The notes under the pieces: model-generated
Told to the model about the DNA's origin: nothing
What the model saw: only the letters and a program-made list of their open reading frames with translations
The model's database searches: none
DNA from: Tipula vernalis
Lineage: Eukaryota > Arthropoda > Insecta > Diptera > Tipulidae
Direction: 5' to 3'
DNA length: 64,000 nucleotides
Assembly: GCA_958295665.1 (NCBI GenBank)
Contig: OY282560.1
Location: 205,903,420 to 205,967,419 of the forward strand
Shown here: positions 1 to 12,515 of the stretch, in pieces
Layout of the letters: each line of letters starts with the position of its first letter
Numbering within the stretch: position 1 is the stretch's first letter
Position numbers and translations under genes: made by a program

Positions 1-2236
1 CCGTCAATTTTAACAGAAATTCTAGATCTCGGTGTACAGGCCGCTCCAGCGCACAAAATGATTGAAATCGTTCTTAAGCCAACCAGAGAAATTGAGACAC
101 TGAAGTTTGTTGTTAAAACAATTAAAAAAATTAAATGCCATCATCTAAAGTGGTGGCTAACGATGACGAAACAATGTTTGGTAATCTTACATACCGAAGC
201 TGACGTTTCAGTGGTACTGCAAAATTTTTTAAAAGAAACTCTGTAGATACCAAATACAATTTATTTGAAAATCCAACTATTATATTTACAATTGGAATTA
301 AAACATTTTTGCTAATTTGTGCCACTGGACACAATTTCTTCCGTCAATCTGGTTTGGTCTGAGAACTGTAATTTGACAAGATTTAAAAACAACCACAGCA
401 TGACGTGATATAAAATAATAACGAAAATTATTCGTATGTGAAATGATAGAGCCTGGAATCAGTAGGTAGATTTCATTGTCGCCCTTAGGTACTCCTTCTT
501 TTAATATAATGTGCATATGTCCTTCACTTATATTTCCTAAAAGGTATTCGTTTGAATGCCATATAGGTATGTATATACAAACTTGAAATAACATTCTCCT
601 AATGACCACATTCGTATTTTGCCTTTGGGAGCATGTATTATCCACAATACGATAAAACAGACAAACAAATTTGTTGTATTGCCCGAAATTACATTTCTTT
701 GTAGCCATCTCCAACTACGTACATAAGAAATAGATTTTTATTTATAGATATGTAAAATGTACCATACGTATGTGGTACATACAGTTGTCTCCTATATACA
801 TATGTATATACATATGTGGCTCATGAACAAAAACAACAGGAAGGACTAAAATGTTCTTTGATTTGTATTCTAAACAATTTTTGTATTATTTAAATTTTTG
901 ACCTTTTTTTTGTCTGTGTGTATATTTCGTATAGACGAAAAATTTTCCAAATATTTTAATGAAATTTTTCTAGCTCCAAAATGAAAAATGATAATTTACC
1001 ATTATGCAAAACAAAAAAACCCAACTAAAATTCTATTAACTTTAAGCGACCCAGAATCATCGGTACAGAAAATAAAAGTTATCAATAACCAGTTGTAATC
1101 ACTGTTTGGTATGAGAAGAATTTGGTCTTCTATCGAACACAAAACCTAATTCAATTCTTTAGTTAAACTTAAGTATATTATGCTCGTGTGTGTATGTAGT
1201 TTAATGGTTCCAAACATTCCACTTGGACTTTAAGCATGTATCTGCAGACAATGTTTGTTTTCCCCGCGGATGGATGATACGGATACAGAACAACAAACAA
1301 CGTAGATATCAACATTAATTTTCATTTCACAAATATTTATTGTTCCAAAGTTATAAAGTAATTTTGTACCACTCTTCCCCTTATTCACACACGCCGATAT
1401 CGCCTCCACCACCCAATAAGGAAAAAAAAGTTTCCCTCGTTTCATAACGATTTTTTGTTATGTTGTGTGTTGTGTTTTTTTTCTTGCTGTATTCTGTGAT
1501 GATAATGTTGTTTTGGGTTAGCTTGGAAAGTTATTTCGATAAGGAGTGATGTGATTTTTAATAACAGCGGGCAATAACAACAACAACAACAACATTGAAA
1601 TTAACAAGATGAATGTATGTGTGACTTGTTTGGGAACGCGCATCTTTATATTAAAGAGACATCCTTCAAGATATTATTTAGTCGGTCGTATATATCTGTC
1701 GGAAATCTAATTGATAGTTCGGTTAAATGAGTTATGTGATTTGGGATTTTTGATTTTGTTTATTTTTTTTTTTTTTTTTGGAGAACTTTGAATGTTGTGA
1801 CTACTGATAATTTATTTATTGATTGTTTTTCGTCGTATTAAACGCACTGTGATTGATTGATTGATTGAGATCTGATTATGTAGCGACATTTCACCAAAAA
1901 AAAAAAGAAAATGAATTGATGTATTCTAGAATGTAGGTCGCTTATTCAAATATTTCATATTAAAGCATAATCGTTAAAAAATTAAATAAAAAGAAACCAT
2001 TACGCACAACAAAATTTAATTTACCAAATTGACAAAAACGGTTGGTTTAACTTGGTGACACTACTTAAATGATAAAAACGGCAACCAATCTGAAGACCTT
2101 CCGAAAATTGTATGATCTGTCAATGTATTGATGTGACATTCAACAAGTTCATCTGAGTGGTTGAACCTTCAATTTAGAATTCAATGATTCACCAAGTCTT
2201 ATTTATTATTATTATTTGTTAAAATTGATTGGAACT
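1..2236. other. No confident gene; AT-rich intergenic DNA
   Basis: I recognise no gene here. A 138-codon minus-strand frame at 298-714 is the longest; it resembles no family I know and has no clear start context, so I do not call it. Simple tracts are visible: a (CAA)n run near 1577-1595, a T-run near 1765-1780, and a TTGA-type repeat near 1850-1868. Short ATGTATATACAT-type palindromes near 790-815 are of a kind common in fly intergenic DNA. Confidence 0.5.
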
Positions 2237-2796
2237 GCTTAGGGTGCACCATGGTGGAAACTAAGACTTTTATTCCAATTCACGGTTGCTAACTAATAAT
2301 TTGGCAAAATTGATCAGTTGAGGCCAAGCGAGGTAGCGGAGAAAATATGTCCATCTGTGCAGAGATCCGCAGTTAACAGATACGTGTACATAACCTAGAG
2401 GGCCCGAAGTATACAATTGAATCAAGGCCAGTGATTTGTTTCAGGTTGAATCCTTTAGCGCCGTGTTTTAGCCTAGATCAGTAGTGTAGTTACCAGCGGT
2501 TACCACGTGTAGAGAATACGAGCACTTGCGGAAGTTAAAAGTACGGAGCTGACAGCATGTGCCAGAAAGCTTAAGGACCTCAAGCCCATGATTTGGTTAA
2601 GCGTTCTAAGGACGCTGATCTAATAAGCTGAAGATCTAATAATTTGTGCGAAGTGTTGGTATGCAGGTAACGTAAGTGATATCAATAGCTGCTTAATGTT
2701 GTAGGTTATTGATATATGTTTATAATTCTGTCATTAACTCGAAACAAGCCACTTAAGTCGGTAAATGGAGTTTATGTAAATAAGTTTACTTGCACA
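2237..2796 (+). repeat. Dispersed repeat family, copy A
   Basis: This segment matches 12980-13555 over almost its full length. Both copies start at AGGGTGC, share GGCCAAGCGAGGTAGCGGAG and AGCTTAAGGACCTCAAGCCC, and end at AAGTTTACTTGCA. They differ by many substitutions and by indels, including about 30 bases in the middle. There is no long reading frame. The sharp, shared ends indicate an interspersed mobile repeat, either a SINE-like or MITE-like element or a solo LTR. I see neither clear terminal inverted repeats nor a convincing target duplication, so the class stays open. Confidence 0.8.
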
Positions 2797-4031
2797 CACA
2801 AAAAAAATATATAGTTACCACAAACATTTTATGCAGAAAACACTTAAAGTGTTTGGGATATTTATTTGGGGCAAATATACATAGCATTTAGTAGAAATGA
2901 TTTTATGGTTTCTGGCAAATTTTTGTTATGTTTATGCACAATTATAAATGTTATGGAAAAACCTAATAATATTTATCGTAAATTGAATCGGGTCGTAAAA
3001 ATGTTAGTGTTAAATATGTAATGTATCTTACAAATATTAATTAGAGCCAATGGACATAATAAGTATTTCTGATAAAACCAAAAATTATTTACGAGTAACA
3101 AAACTATAATTTCATTCATTCATTCATTTATTTACAAAAATTTTGTGTTAAACCATACTCAAACCATCTATTTTGAGCATGAAGCTCATTCACAATAGAT
3201 TGGGTAAATTAGGTCATTTAATATAACAATAAATTTAAAAAAAATTGCAGCTTTAGAATTACAGGATGCACTACTCGGAGCCCAGCCAATAAAACTCATT
3301 ACATTTTCACAATCCATCATATTGATATTGCGGCTTGGAACACAATTCATTAGCGCTTCAAATGACACGGCGGTCTCTAGCCCAGATTAAAGCATTTACG
3401 ATTTTTAAAATAAATGTGCAATAAATTGTAAAGATTTAAAAAAAAAATTTTTTTTTTTTTTTTTTTTTTAATTTCTGTCAAATACACCATAAAAATCTGA
3501 TTTCTTCCAACCACAAAGAAGTTTGTGGCTAATTATTAAAATGTTTGAAGGAAATATAAGTAGTCGATCGAAATCGATCTTAGTAAAAAACTGAAAATAA
3601 ATAAATAATAATTTTACAATAAAGATTTATTAAAAATAAAAAAAAAAATTGATTTACATTTAATTGTCTATTTTAAAAGGATTATTATTGCAAGTAACAA
3701 CCACTACTGGCAAGAAAAAATAGCTAATATTCCGCTTCGATTTTTAATTACTAAGATAAAAAAACTGTTAAAACTACAAATTCGAAAATTTAATATAATT
3801 AAAGTTGGGTTTTGTCATAATAAATGTTTTATATTGATTCTATAGGCTACTTTTCAAATATAAAAGACCACAAATTAAAGCTTTCCGAGTCTGCGGTTCA
3901 ATAGTTTTTCAGTTATAATTTACACAATTTTTCCCTACTCTGTAAATAATAAATTAAGATTTAGAAAATTAAGACGGTTTTTTTAGTTTACTGACTTTGG
4001 TTTATTTGATTTCATTTTCATATATAATTGA
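2797..4031. other. No gene seen; A/T-run palindrome and simple repeats
   Basis: No reading frame can be supported. An ATTC tract lies near 3112-3130. A run of A followed directly by a run of T near 3440-3470 is self-complementary. The rest is unremarkable AT-rich DNA downstream of the minus-strand transposase relic. Confidence 0.5.
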
Positions 4032-4935
4032 TTACAAATTGTTTATAGCTAACTTATTATTAAAATTAATTAATGTATATATTTTCTGAATTTTCAAACA
4101 TTTAAAAGAAATGGACAAAAAATCATTTGTTGTTTTACAAAAAAATAAATGTAAATGTGGATCGAATGTAAGAGTTTCTAGTGTTTGACAACAGAAAAAA
4201 TAATCATTCTCAATTTTCACTATATACTGAATAAGAATAACAAATGGGCTTTCATCTTCATAATATTCAGTTGTTACAAGTAATCCACTCTTATAGGTAA
4301 CTCTTTTGAATTCTATGCTGTCAATGTAATTAAATTTATTTAGTGGAAGGTTATATAAGTCTGGAAATGTAACATCTGTTTTTAAACTGGATTGTCCTTT
4401 AGCATTTGGTAAGCGACATTTAGAACTGATGTCATTGTAGTTAAGAACAAGGTAACAAAACTTAAGTTGATTTTTTAGGGCCAATGTGTGCAATAAGTGT
4501 TTCTGAGATTTGTTTGCTCTCCCCACTTGTTTAAATTGCTGGTGCTTTGCTTCAAATCGCATGCAACTTATGTTCTTCAATGGACCAATTATATTCATAA
4601 TATATGAGTAATGAATACTAAAATGATATTTAGGTTTAAAATTCTCGTTAAATAGTATTTTAAATTGCTCATGGTCATTAAGAATAATATTTTTAAGCAT
4701 CTTCATCTTACTTATATTTATATTAACTTTTCTGGAATAAATAATCAACAAAATTTCACGAAGAGTCAAACATAAATTCCAATATTTGTTACCTCGCGGA
4801 ATAAGATCGCCAATTAGACAATTCAAATAAAATATAAGATTACTCATTTCTGAAGCTGAATATTTTAGTTTGGTTCCATGCAATAATATATCTTCTCTAA
4901 TTTCAGATGGCTTATTTAGAGATTTTCCAAAATCA
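4032..4935 (-). pseudogene. CACTA-like transposase, C-terminal part (relic)
   Basis: A 283-codon minus-strand frame, open a little further upstream to about 4935, is homologous to the C-terminal third of the transposase at 31596-34142. Both have a W-x-LC/LL-x3-REI/L-type segment, then a PK(Y/H)H...HY motif, and then GPL-x-n-(M/L)RFE(A/S)KHQ-x-FK. In this animal Tnp2-related family, that last block is the most conserved C-terminal part. The frame stays open to a natural-looking stop at 4032. Upstream homology resumes only at 6172-7080, so the gene is interrupted. I infer a decayed second copy, or relative, of the element at 28420-37553. I did not find its terminal repeats. Confidence 0.8.
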
Positions 4936-6171
4936 AAAGATTTAATTCAACGAGTGGGATTTGGCTGAAATCCAGCTTCCACTGATTACTTAAAATGTAT
5001 CTTACTTGCTTGTGATACAAGGCGGCATGATTCCTGCAGCTGAGCCAGGTAGAGGATTTTGTAGTGGGTAAGTCTCAAGTAAGACCTAGTTTACCGCCTA
5101 TGGACCATTGTGAGCGTATTGCTCAATTTAGGATAATTCGTTGATGGGGCTAATGGGGCTAAAGCACCCAAAACGTGAGCTGCTAATTGCAACTCGGAGA
5201 AAAGGAGGATGAAAACAGTAAAAAAACAATTTGGATTCAGGGTAGCATGGCTACCCTAAGCTTGAAATTTACGAAATTAATATTTGACCACTGGCCGGGG
5301 TTAGAGTGGCCACTGGTCCCTAATTGTGTGTTAGTATTGAAATAGACTGGCAGACGTTGTTGACAGAAAGGCGGGTATGGTGGTTAACGCCATGTGTTCC
5401 CTTGCCTGCCTCTTGCGAGGCTATCAACAGACCTCCGACCAGTCGGTGCCCTTTTGTATTAGATAATTTTTTTTTATATATATGTTTACAAGTATATATG
5501 ATTTAACCCCAATTTAAAACAAAAAAAAAACTTAAAATTAACAGACTTTTTTTATATTTTTCGTTATAAATTAAAAAATTTACGCTCCACTCGGTGAATC
5601 TACTAAAAATCTAATGTAACAAAGAAAATTGAATGCCTCTAATAAAACATTGGCGAAGTTTTTATACAATTTTTCTGCTGATTGACCTAAAAAAGAAAAA
5701 TTATTTTCTATATCGATCAATCAACCGAAAAACGCATTCTTCCCCCCTCCAATATTTCGTTGATAAGCTAATATGCAAAAATTTGCAAATATTTGGCTCG
5801 TTTTTGTTCCAGGTGTAAACACATGAATTGCCCAAATTGCAAAAAAAACAGTGTTTTCACGTTTATTCACCTGATGGAATTCAACCTAGTTGACAATGAC
5901 CTCATACGAATAAACGCAAAAGAAAATAGCAACACACAAAAAAAAAATAACAATTTTGTGCACACACGTATGTATTAGAAGAAATATTTTTATGTTTATT
6001 TACTGAAACTTGAGTAGAGACTGTTTTGTAAATAAACATAAATGAAAATATTAGCTATATGGGCACGCCCCACTAGAATTAATAAGATTTTACACTAATT
6101 TATTTGTTGTTTGTAATACTTGTTTATGTGCATATTTCCGCTATGTACAAACAAGTTTGATGCAACACAAA
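4936..6171. mobile_element. Insert within the transposase relic, possible LINE 3' end or SINE
   Basis: This block separates two homologous parts of one transposase and has no homology to it. Positions 4960-5460 are clearly less AT-rich than the surroundings and contain GGGTAGCATGGCTACCC (a short palindrome near 5241) and TGGCCGGGGTTAGAGTGGCC. They are followed by a T-rich, AT-rich tail near 5466-5500. No reading frame is recognisable. The higher GC and abrupt limits suggest an inserted repeat such as a LINE 3' untranslated region. The family is unknown and the exact ends are not resolved. Confidence 0.4.
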
Positions 6172-7080
6172 CTAGCGTAAACAGAATCTCGTATAACTGC
6201 ATCCGGGGATTGTCATTATAATTTTTAGTCGTTTTTGGAAGAAAATATCTTCAAAGGTTGGATGCAGTTCTATCAGTTTATTTTTGTAGGAATTAGGTAT
6301 ATGTTGTAACGGGGATGACAAGCGCACGTTACAGATTATAAAAATGTTCAGGTCAAAAAATGTATCTACATAAACGAACTGTTTCAAAATTCTAATAATA
6401 TCATAATGAGCTATTTCTTCTAATATTTCGTACATAATGTCAACAGATAGATTTTCAACTACGTGAAAATTTAACAATGCATTAAACATACACTCTTCTT
6501 TTATTCCTGTGGCTTGTACTTCGACTAATTCTACATCTTGTGCATAATTCAGTTCATTTCTCAAAAGAGCATCTTGTTGTATACATAAATGTCTGGCAGT
6601 ATTCCGATCACATTTGTATATATTCTACAATAAACGTTAGCGTTAAAACTTTTTGTGAATCCCAAAATTTGATTCAAACCGAGGTTATCTCCGATAATTA
6701 AAGACGTAACTATTTTCACTTGCTTATATTTTGAATTATTAACTATAATTCCAGTAGCTTGCAAATCGTTTAATTGCTTTATTAATGGAGGAAAAAGCCA
6801 TTTATTGGCATTCACTTCTAAAAGTTTTTGGTTGGCAAATTTGGTTTAGCTGTGATTGTAAATAACCTGGCATGCATGGCAACATTACATACATCGCGCC
6901 AATCTTTTTCTTATTACTCCTCGAACCTAATAGATTATTTGGCTCAAATTCATCAAAATAAAGAAATTTTGCCAATTTTGATTTGCACCTATTACATTGA
7001 ATATAACTTGTGATGAAAGTTTCTTTAGTGTGGTTGAGTTCATCAATATAGCTAATTTTATCGGATGTTACCGTACATTG
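6172..7080 (-). pseudogene. CACTA-like transposase, central part (relic)
   Basis: Three successive minus-strand frames (about 7080-6816, 6815-6561 and 6564-6172) match the centre of the transposase at 31596-34142. Shared blocks are an F(D/E)-x-(F/C)EP/NPLGS-like segment near 6975, a GDNLG motif near 6690 followed by a Gly-Phe and a Cys-Arg pair, and a C-(T/M)FN segment near 6490. Stops and frameshifts separate the pieces. Together with 4032-4935 they make one decayed minus-strand gene whose N-terminal zinc-finger region I could not find. Confidence 0.7.
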
Positions 7081-7498
7081 GAGGACTTACACGTTTTTTT
7101 ATCATTTTCCAAAGGATTACCAGATCAGTGGATATGGGGGGTTATTTTTCTCCAATAATTGGTATCCGAACAAACAATTACGTGTAACTCATTTTCATAT
7201 ATAAAAAAATATTGTCATCACTTGGATTAACAACAACAGTTATCAATAATCATCACCATACTAAATAAATAGATTTAGTTTTGCATTTTTTTTCTTTAAA
7301 TTAATTAAGAAAACAAATTTTATTCATATTAAATGAATTATTAAGAGCTAATTTAAGGAATTAATTATTGGCAAATAAAATACGACATTCTACACTAAAC
7401 TAGAAGAAATTAGGTTCAATCTCCGTTACTGATGGTAGCATAGAGGCACAAAAGTTTACCTAGCTTTTCTCTCTTTTTTTTTTCTTTAAATTGATGTA

Positions 7499-10400
7499 AG
7501 GTGGGGCAGATTCACCATTTAGCATTAAAAAATTTGTAAAAGTAAAAGTTATAGATTTTTTTTTTCCGGTCAATAAAAAATATATAGCAGCTACACATTA
7601 TCTAATGAGACTGGTAACTTAAGAATTTTTTCTGGCCGTTTCTAATATTTTTTTTTTCAATTTCTTCTAAAAGGCCGTAAATCGGCGAAGGTACCCCAAT
7701 GCGGGGCACTTTCGGCAATAGAAGGGCCACATTCATCACAGTTGTACTATTTTAGCAATGTGATATGCAATACGAAAAACCTTGTAAGTAAAAGCAGTAT
7801 TTTAAGAAACAATATAAATTCATGTGTATTCAATAAAATAACAAACTAAAAATAAATAAAATTCAGTCTCTTAGTTTCTAAGATATCATTTTTGTTATTA
7901 TCTAATACTATATTTGGATAAGTCGGTGGAAAAATTATATTTTTTTGCTGATCTGGAGGTTCCCGGGGGATGTTCTGGCATTGGAAGTTTCATAAGAATG
8001 TCATTTCTTAAAACAAATGAGATGTCCTCTTTTGCAGGTTCAACAAATGATTGATTTATGGGATGTTTCCTTAAGAAGCTCACAATGTATGTTTCATTTC
8101 TTCTACTTCAACAATTTTTCCGACATAAAAAATTAAAGCGGATTTGACTATGAACTTAACCAAAACGTATGTTCCTGTTTCCAGTATATCCGTGTCAATG
8201 AGAAGCATTTCCGGAGTATCCTGGTTAGACGATTCTTCTTTTGCAAAATCGTAAACTGAATCAAGAGATTCGGCATACGAAATTGCGTCCGAACTGTCTT
8301 CTGACGAAGAAAACTCAATAATTTTTTTAGCTTTTCCTTTTTTGCTGTTCTCTTTGGCTTTTTAATTATTGCAGTCATTTTATCGGTTTTGACTTTAAAA
8401 ATGGTTTCAATTCGATTTTTTTCCGGCGTAGATGTATAAATCCGTGATTTGCCTTGCCTTTTAGTTTGATTTTTTTTCCTAATCCGAGGAATAGGGCGAA
8501 CTTCGTCAGGACTCATTTGGTAATTCATGCGTTTATCGTTGTCAGAACAGACTACGGTGTTGTGGTTTATGTTCGCAGACAAGTTTTCATCCAATTCCAT
8601 TTCATCTGAAAAATTAACAAATCGGAAAATAAATTTTTGAATTTGTAAGTGTATAAAGAATTATTTATGGATTGCTAAAATTGAAACTAGACTTACCTTC
8701 GACTACATAATCATCATCGGCAAAGATCATGCCGTTAAACTAAGAAATACCTGTCGCTAGAAATCCGTTGATAATATTTTCTGGGGAGAATGCTTTTAAA
8801 AATAGCAATTTAGTCAATCGGCTAATATCGTAAATGTTGATTGTTTTCCCCGGATTAGTTGTCAAAAAATCATTGAATGGTGTTTTACAATATTTTTTTA
8901 ATGGGCCAAAAACGGACACATCAAGCGGTTGAAGTTTGTGCGATGTATGTGGTGGAAACGATAGCATTATGATACCGTTTTCCCGACCATATAAAATTGA
9001 CTTAATAGAACAATGGGCAACGTGATTATCCATCAGTAAAAGTATTGGATTGTCAGTGGAGCATCTTGTATGACTTTGGATGTACCTCAAAACATTGACA
9101 AAAATTTCGGCATTTATCCACCCAGTCTTAGAGTTGAATGTCACCGATCCTGCTACGGCCCCGATCGAAAATCGTTCGTTACTTCGAATACGGGGATAAA
9201 TGTAAGCAGGGGGTATATGACGACCTGCAGCATTAACAATTCCCACTAGAGTAACGAGAGATCCACGTTCACCCGACACAGCCTGAGAGACGATGCGTTG
9301 TCCTTTTTCTGCAATGATCTAAATACGACAATCAATAATCTTTAAAAATGAACTAAGATAATATACTACTAAAATAAACTTACTTTCGGGGGATCCATTA
9401 CGGTGCTTAGCCCTGTTTCGTCCAAATTATAAATATCTTTTACACTAACAGAAAATTTGTTTAAGCAAGATTTTAAATTTTCAAAAAAATCATTCACTGA
9501 AGTTCTGTTGAACCCTCTGAGACGTGCCACACTGGTTTTTTCGGGTCTTCTTAAAGAAAGTGAAGGATTCCTTTTAAGGTAGCTAAAGAGCCAGTCTCTG
9601 CTCGCAGTTTTATTTGAATCCCATGATGATGGACGTGGAATATCATTAAGCTTAGCAAACTGATAAGCAAAACTCAGGGCAGCTTTATAACTTAAACCAT
9701 GTTGCAGCTTCGAACACTTTTTTAAATAGTTGGCTATATCTTCTTCCTGAAGTTTAGTAAATACTTGATTAACGGCATTACTTGAAGAGTATCTAAATTG
9801 AACCCCATCGTCACTCAACTCATGACCTGAACCAGAGTTTGTATCTAAGGCTAGTGGATCAATCGATACTGCTTTTTTTTAAATTCTGCTATTTAGAGTG
9901 CTTCTTTTAATGTTGTATTTTAAAGATGCACTGGTCGGCGTTTCAATTTTCCTCATTACATCTAATATTGCGTTTTTGATGGCTTCTTCACTTATAGTGT
10001 TCCTAACAGTCTTTCTTTTGTAATTTCGTACCATTATTCTGATCACATAATAAATTCAAATTAAACGTTAATATTTTCCAGTTAATGTGGGCAGATTCGC
10101 CAGTACATGGGGAACATTCGTCAATGTCGAAACTGCCCCACACTACGTTGGTGAATGTGCCCCATTTACCGTAAATTACAAATGAACTAAAAATTTAATT
10201 ATGTATTTTGATTTAATTAATCACAAGACTTCCACTTCAAAACTAATTAATATATTTACTAGAATTCACATAAACAATCTCAAAAAGTAAAAAAATCTTT
10301 AATAAAACACCTTACGTAATACTCCTCTATTATTACATAAAAAGAGGGAAAAACAAGAAATTACATCTACTTTCCACACGTGTTGAACTACGACTGTGAA

Positions 10401-10513
10401 ATTTTCGAAACAAAAAAACCGTTGTTCAGTACTTTTTTTAGAATTTTAAGCCTTTAGGAAAGTAATTAAAAATGGTGTGGCGAATGTGCCCCCACGGCGA
10501 ATGTGCCCCACTC
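7499..10513 (-). mobile_element. pogo/Tigger-like DNA transposon, full length but degraded
   Basis: The element is about 3.0 kb. It starts AGGTGGGGCAGATTCACC and ends GGCGAATGTGCCCCACTC, an imperfect inverted repeat, and is flanked on each side by TA (7497-7498 and 10514-10515), the target duplication expected of Tc1/mariner/pogo elements. It encloses one minus-strand transposase gene. Both ends also carry extra internal copies of the GAATGTGCCCC motif, at 7695-7735 and 10080-10165, besides a doubled copy at the right terminus. The internal copies next to the transposase start suggest transposase or regulator binding sites. Confidence 0.88.
7898..10034 (-). pseudogene. pogo/Tigger-type transposase (DDE_1), three or more exons, broken
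   Basis: Read from 10034 leftwards: an N-terminal psq-type helix-turn-helix (MVRNYKRKT start), an in-frame TAA at 9879-9881, then a CENP-B-like DNA-binding region. The catalytic domain begins at the YNLDETG motif. A 65 nt intron (9383-9319) has GTAAGT and TTTAG ends. The next exon holds LLLMDNH and PPHTSHKLQPLDV, so the three acidic catalytic positions (D, D, D) are all present. An in-frame TAG lies at 8740-8742, just after the TGIS segment, and the frame then runs on to a GTAAGT donor near 8697. The last exon has the basic KGKSR...TPEKN linker, then a frameshift near 8350, and a tail ending at 7898. Two stops plus a frameshift make it non-functional as it stands. Confidence 0.88.
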
Positions 10514-10515
10514 TA

Positions 10516-11831
10516 CTGATGTATGATTATGATTTACCAATAATAAATTTTATATTAGGTACAAAAAAATCATAAATAAATATTATTTTTATAAATGAAA
10601 ATTCAATAAAATGATAGGGCTGTAGGCTTCCAAGTAGAACAAATTTAAAATAAACTCACCTAGTAAGAACAATTACGAGAATTTAATTTAAGCAAATACA
10701 TAAACCTAAGTACTTTTGTATAAGTACTGGTGGTCGACTGAAAACAACTATAGTAGAACAATATTTTTCGTAATCAATACTTACACGTGATCAGGATTTT
10801 CTTTTAAAGCATCATCAATTATTAGTTTCGAAATTTTGACTCGATCTGCATTTTGCAAAGACTGAGACTTTTTTTCGTATTTACTCAGGATTTTCTGTGC
10901 CGAAGTTCGAAGCAGCTTATGAATTTACTGTAAAAAGTTAAGTTAAATGGCAAATGATGATTATAAATCAAAATTGTATCACTAAAATTAATTTAAATGA
11001 AGATTTTATACTATTACGATTCATTAAAGAATTTTAAATTCGAAAAGTAACTTGAAAATGTATCTAGAATCGAACCTTTTATTAGGTCGTATTCGGGGAT
11101 TTAAACTTTTATTGGGGGAAAAACATGAAACCGGGGAAAATAACATAACATGGTGCCGCAATACGGCCTGTTATAAGTTTCACTTAAATTTGTTATATTC
11201 AATCTCATAATAAAAAATAAAAAATATTAATAATTACTTCGAAACTAAATTTTAATTTTTCGTTATGTGTCGCATTGCGGTTGTTGAATTGTCTAAACTC
11301 GTCTGCCCCTACGCATGATATTGTCCTGATCACTTTGTAAGGGAGAGGTTCAAGTTCACCTTCAAAAATTGAAATATTTTCGAATAAAGTTATTTCGCCG
11401 TTAGTGCGATGGATTCAATTGAATCTACATAATAATTATTCAATAGATCATTACTAGGTGATGGTAAATTTAAAGCCTGTAGTTCTTCAACCACTACCGT
11501 ATTTAAAAATCACTTAACCTACCTCAAAATATTAATTAGTTTACTTTTAATTATTATTGTTCACTTTAATGTTAATTATTTTCCCTTAAATGTATATTAT
11601 TTAAATTAAATTATTCACATCCAAGCTCGTGTAAATTTATCGGAATTATGAACATGTTCATTGTTAGAATTATGGAAACGTGTTTTATAATGGCGTCAAA
11701 ATTATAACACAAACACATATTTTATTATTTACAAACACTACGTTGAAGTATTATTTCAAACAAAGAATTTTGTTTGAGAAGTACTAATTAGTATTACAAA
11801 TAAACCCTTTCATATTAGAAGCAAATAATTT
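10516..11831. other. No gene seen
   Basis: AT-rich DNA between the pogo-like element and the solo LTR. No reading frame, repeat end or RNA gene can be supported. A short, slightly G-rich patch near 11085-11170 has no recognisable content. Confidence 0.5.
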
Positions 11832-11835
11832 ATAT

Positions 11836-12290
11836 TGTGACGGTGACACCTAGTGTGTAATAGAAGAAGTTAAATGAACAGCTCAATGTTTAACTGTATT
11901 AAAATGGAATTTTCCATGATAACAATTGTTACGTAATGTTTCTACGCTATTCTAACTGGAAAAGTCATGAGCTTTCTAGAAGTTTGGTTTGTGTATATAA
12001 AAAGGCGAACGAAGTCGAATTGGATTAGTAATATTTGGTAAGCGATAGAGTAAAGATTAAAAACGAATTAAATAGTGAATTAAAATGTGTTTTTGTGGAA
12101 ATAAAAATTATAAGTGAACAGTACAATTTAAAAATAATTTATATAAAGTGATTTTGTGAATTTTTATTGATAAACTGTGTTGTAATAAATTTTGTGAAAT
12201 AAATAAATTCGTTGAAGATAAATTAAATTGATTTTGTATTATTCACAATCCAGTGATACGAACCTTAATTGACAAGGCAAAAACGTAACA
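11836..12290 (+). mobile_element. Solo LTR, Gypsy-type
   Basis: A 455 bp segment starting TGTGACGGTGACACC and ending AAAACGTAACA, flanked by the 4 bp direct repeat ATAT (11832-11835 and 12291-12294). TG...CA termini with a 4 bp duplication are typical of Gypsy/Ty3-type LTRs. There is a TATA box near 11994 and no internal retroelement coding on either side, so it is a recombination-derived solo LTR. The orientation follows from the TATA box. Confidence 0.82.
11994..12005 (+). promoter_or_regulatory. TATA box inside the solo LTR
   Basis: TATATAAAAAGG sits about 160 bases into the LTR, followed by a GTCG-containing stretch about 20 bases later where initiation would be expected. This is the expected place for the U3 promoter of an LTR retrotransposon. 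Activity is not shown. Confidence 0.55.
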
Positions 12291-12300
12291 ATATGTTAAT

Positions 12301-12515
12301 ATGGACCGTTTATTTTGAAAGTAGTGTAAGTTCATATTTAGTTGAAATGAGATAATGATAGAATGGTGAATTAATAAATGAAAATGAATTAATTTGTTTT
12401 ATTTAACTATAAATTATTTACCGATAAAAAGATTATAGGTATCTACATACATTGTTATCATTAACTCAATTTTTTGAAAAATGGACTCACACCACTTTCA
12501 AAATAAACGGTTCAT
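12301..12515. mobile_element. MITE with about 33 bp terminal inverted repeats
   Basis: The left end ATGGACCGTTTATTTTGAAA and the right end TTTCAAAATAAACGGTTCAT are inverted copies, and the match continues inward to about 33 bases with few mismatches. The 215 bp element has no coding capacity. It starts about 10 bases after the solo LTR. The target duplication is unclear because the flanks are runs of A and T. Confidence 0.8.

Noticed and set aside
298..714. 138-codon minus-strand frame as a host or TE gene
   Set aside because: No family recognised, no splice or promoter context; consistent with chance in AT-rich DNA. It does not resemble the accessory genes of the CACTA-like elements.
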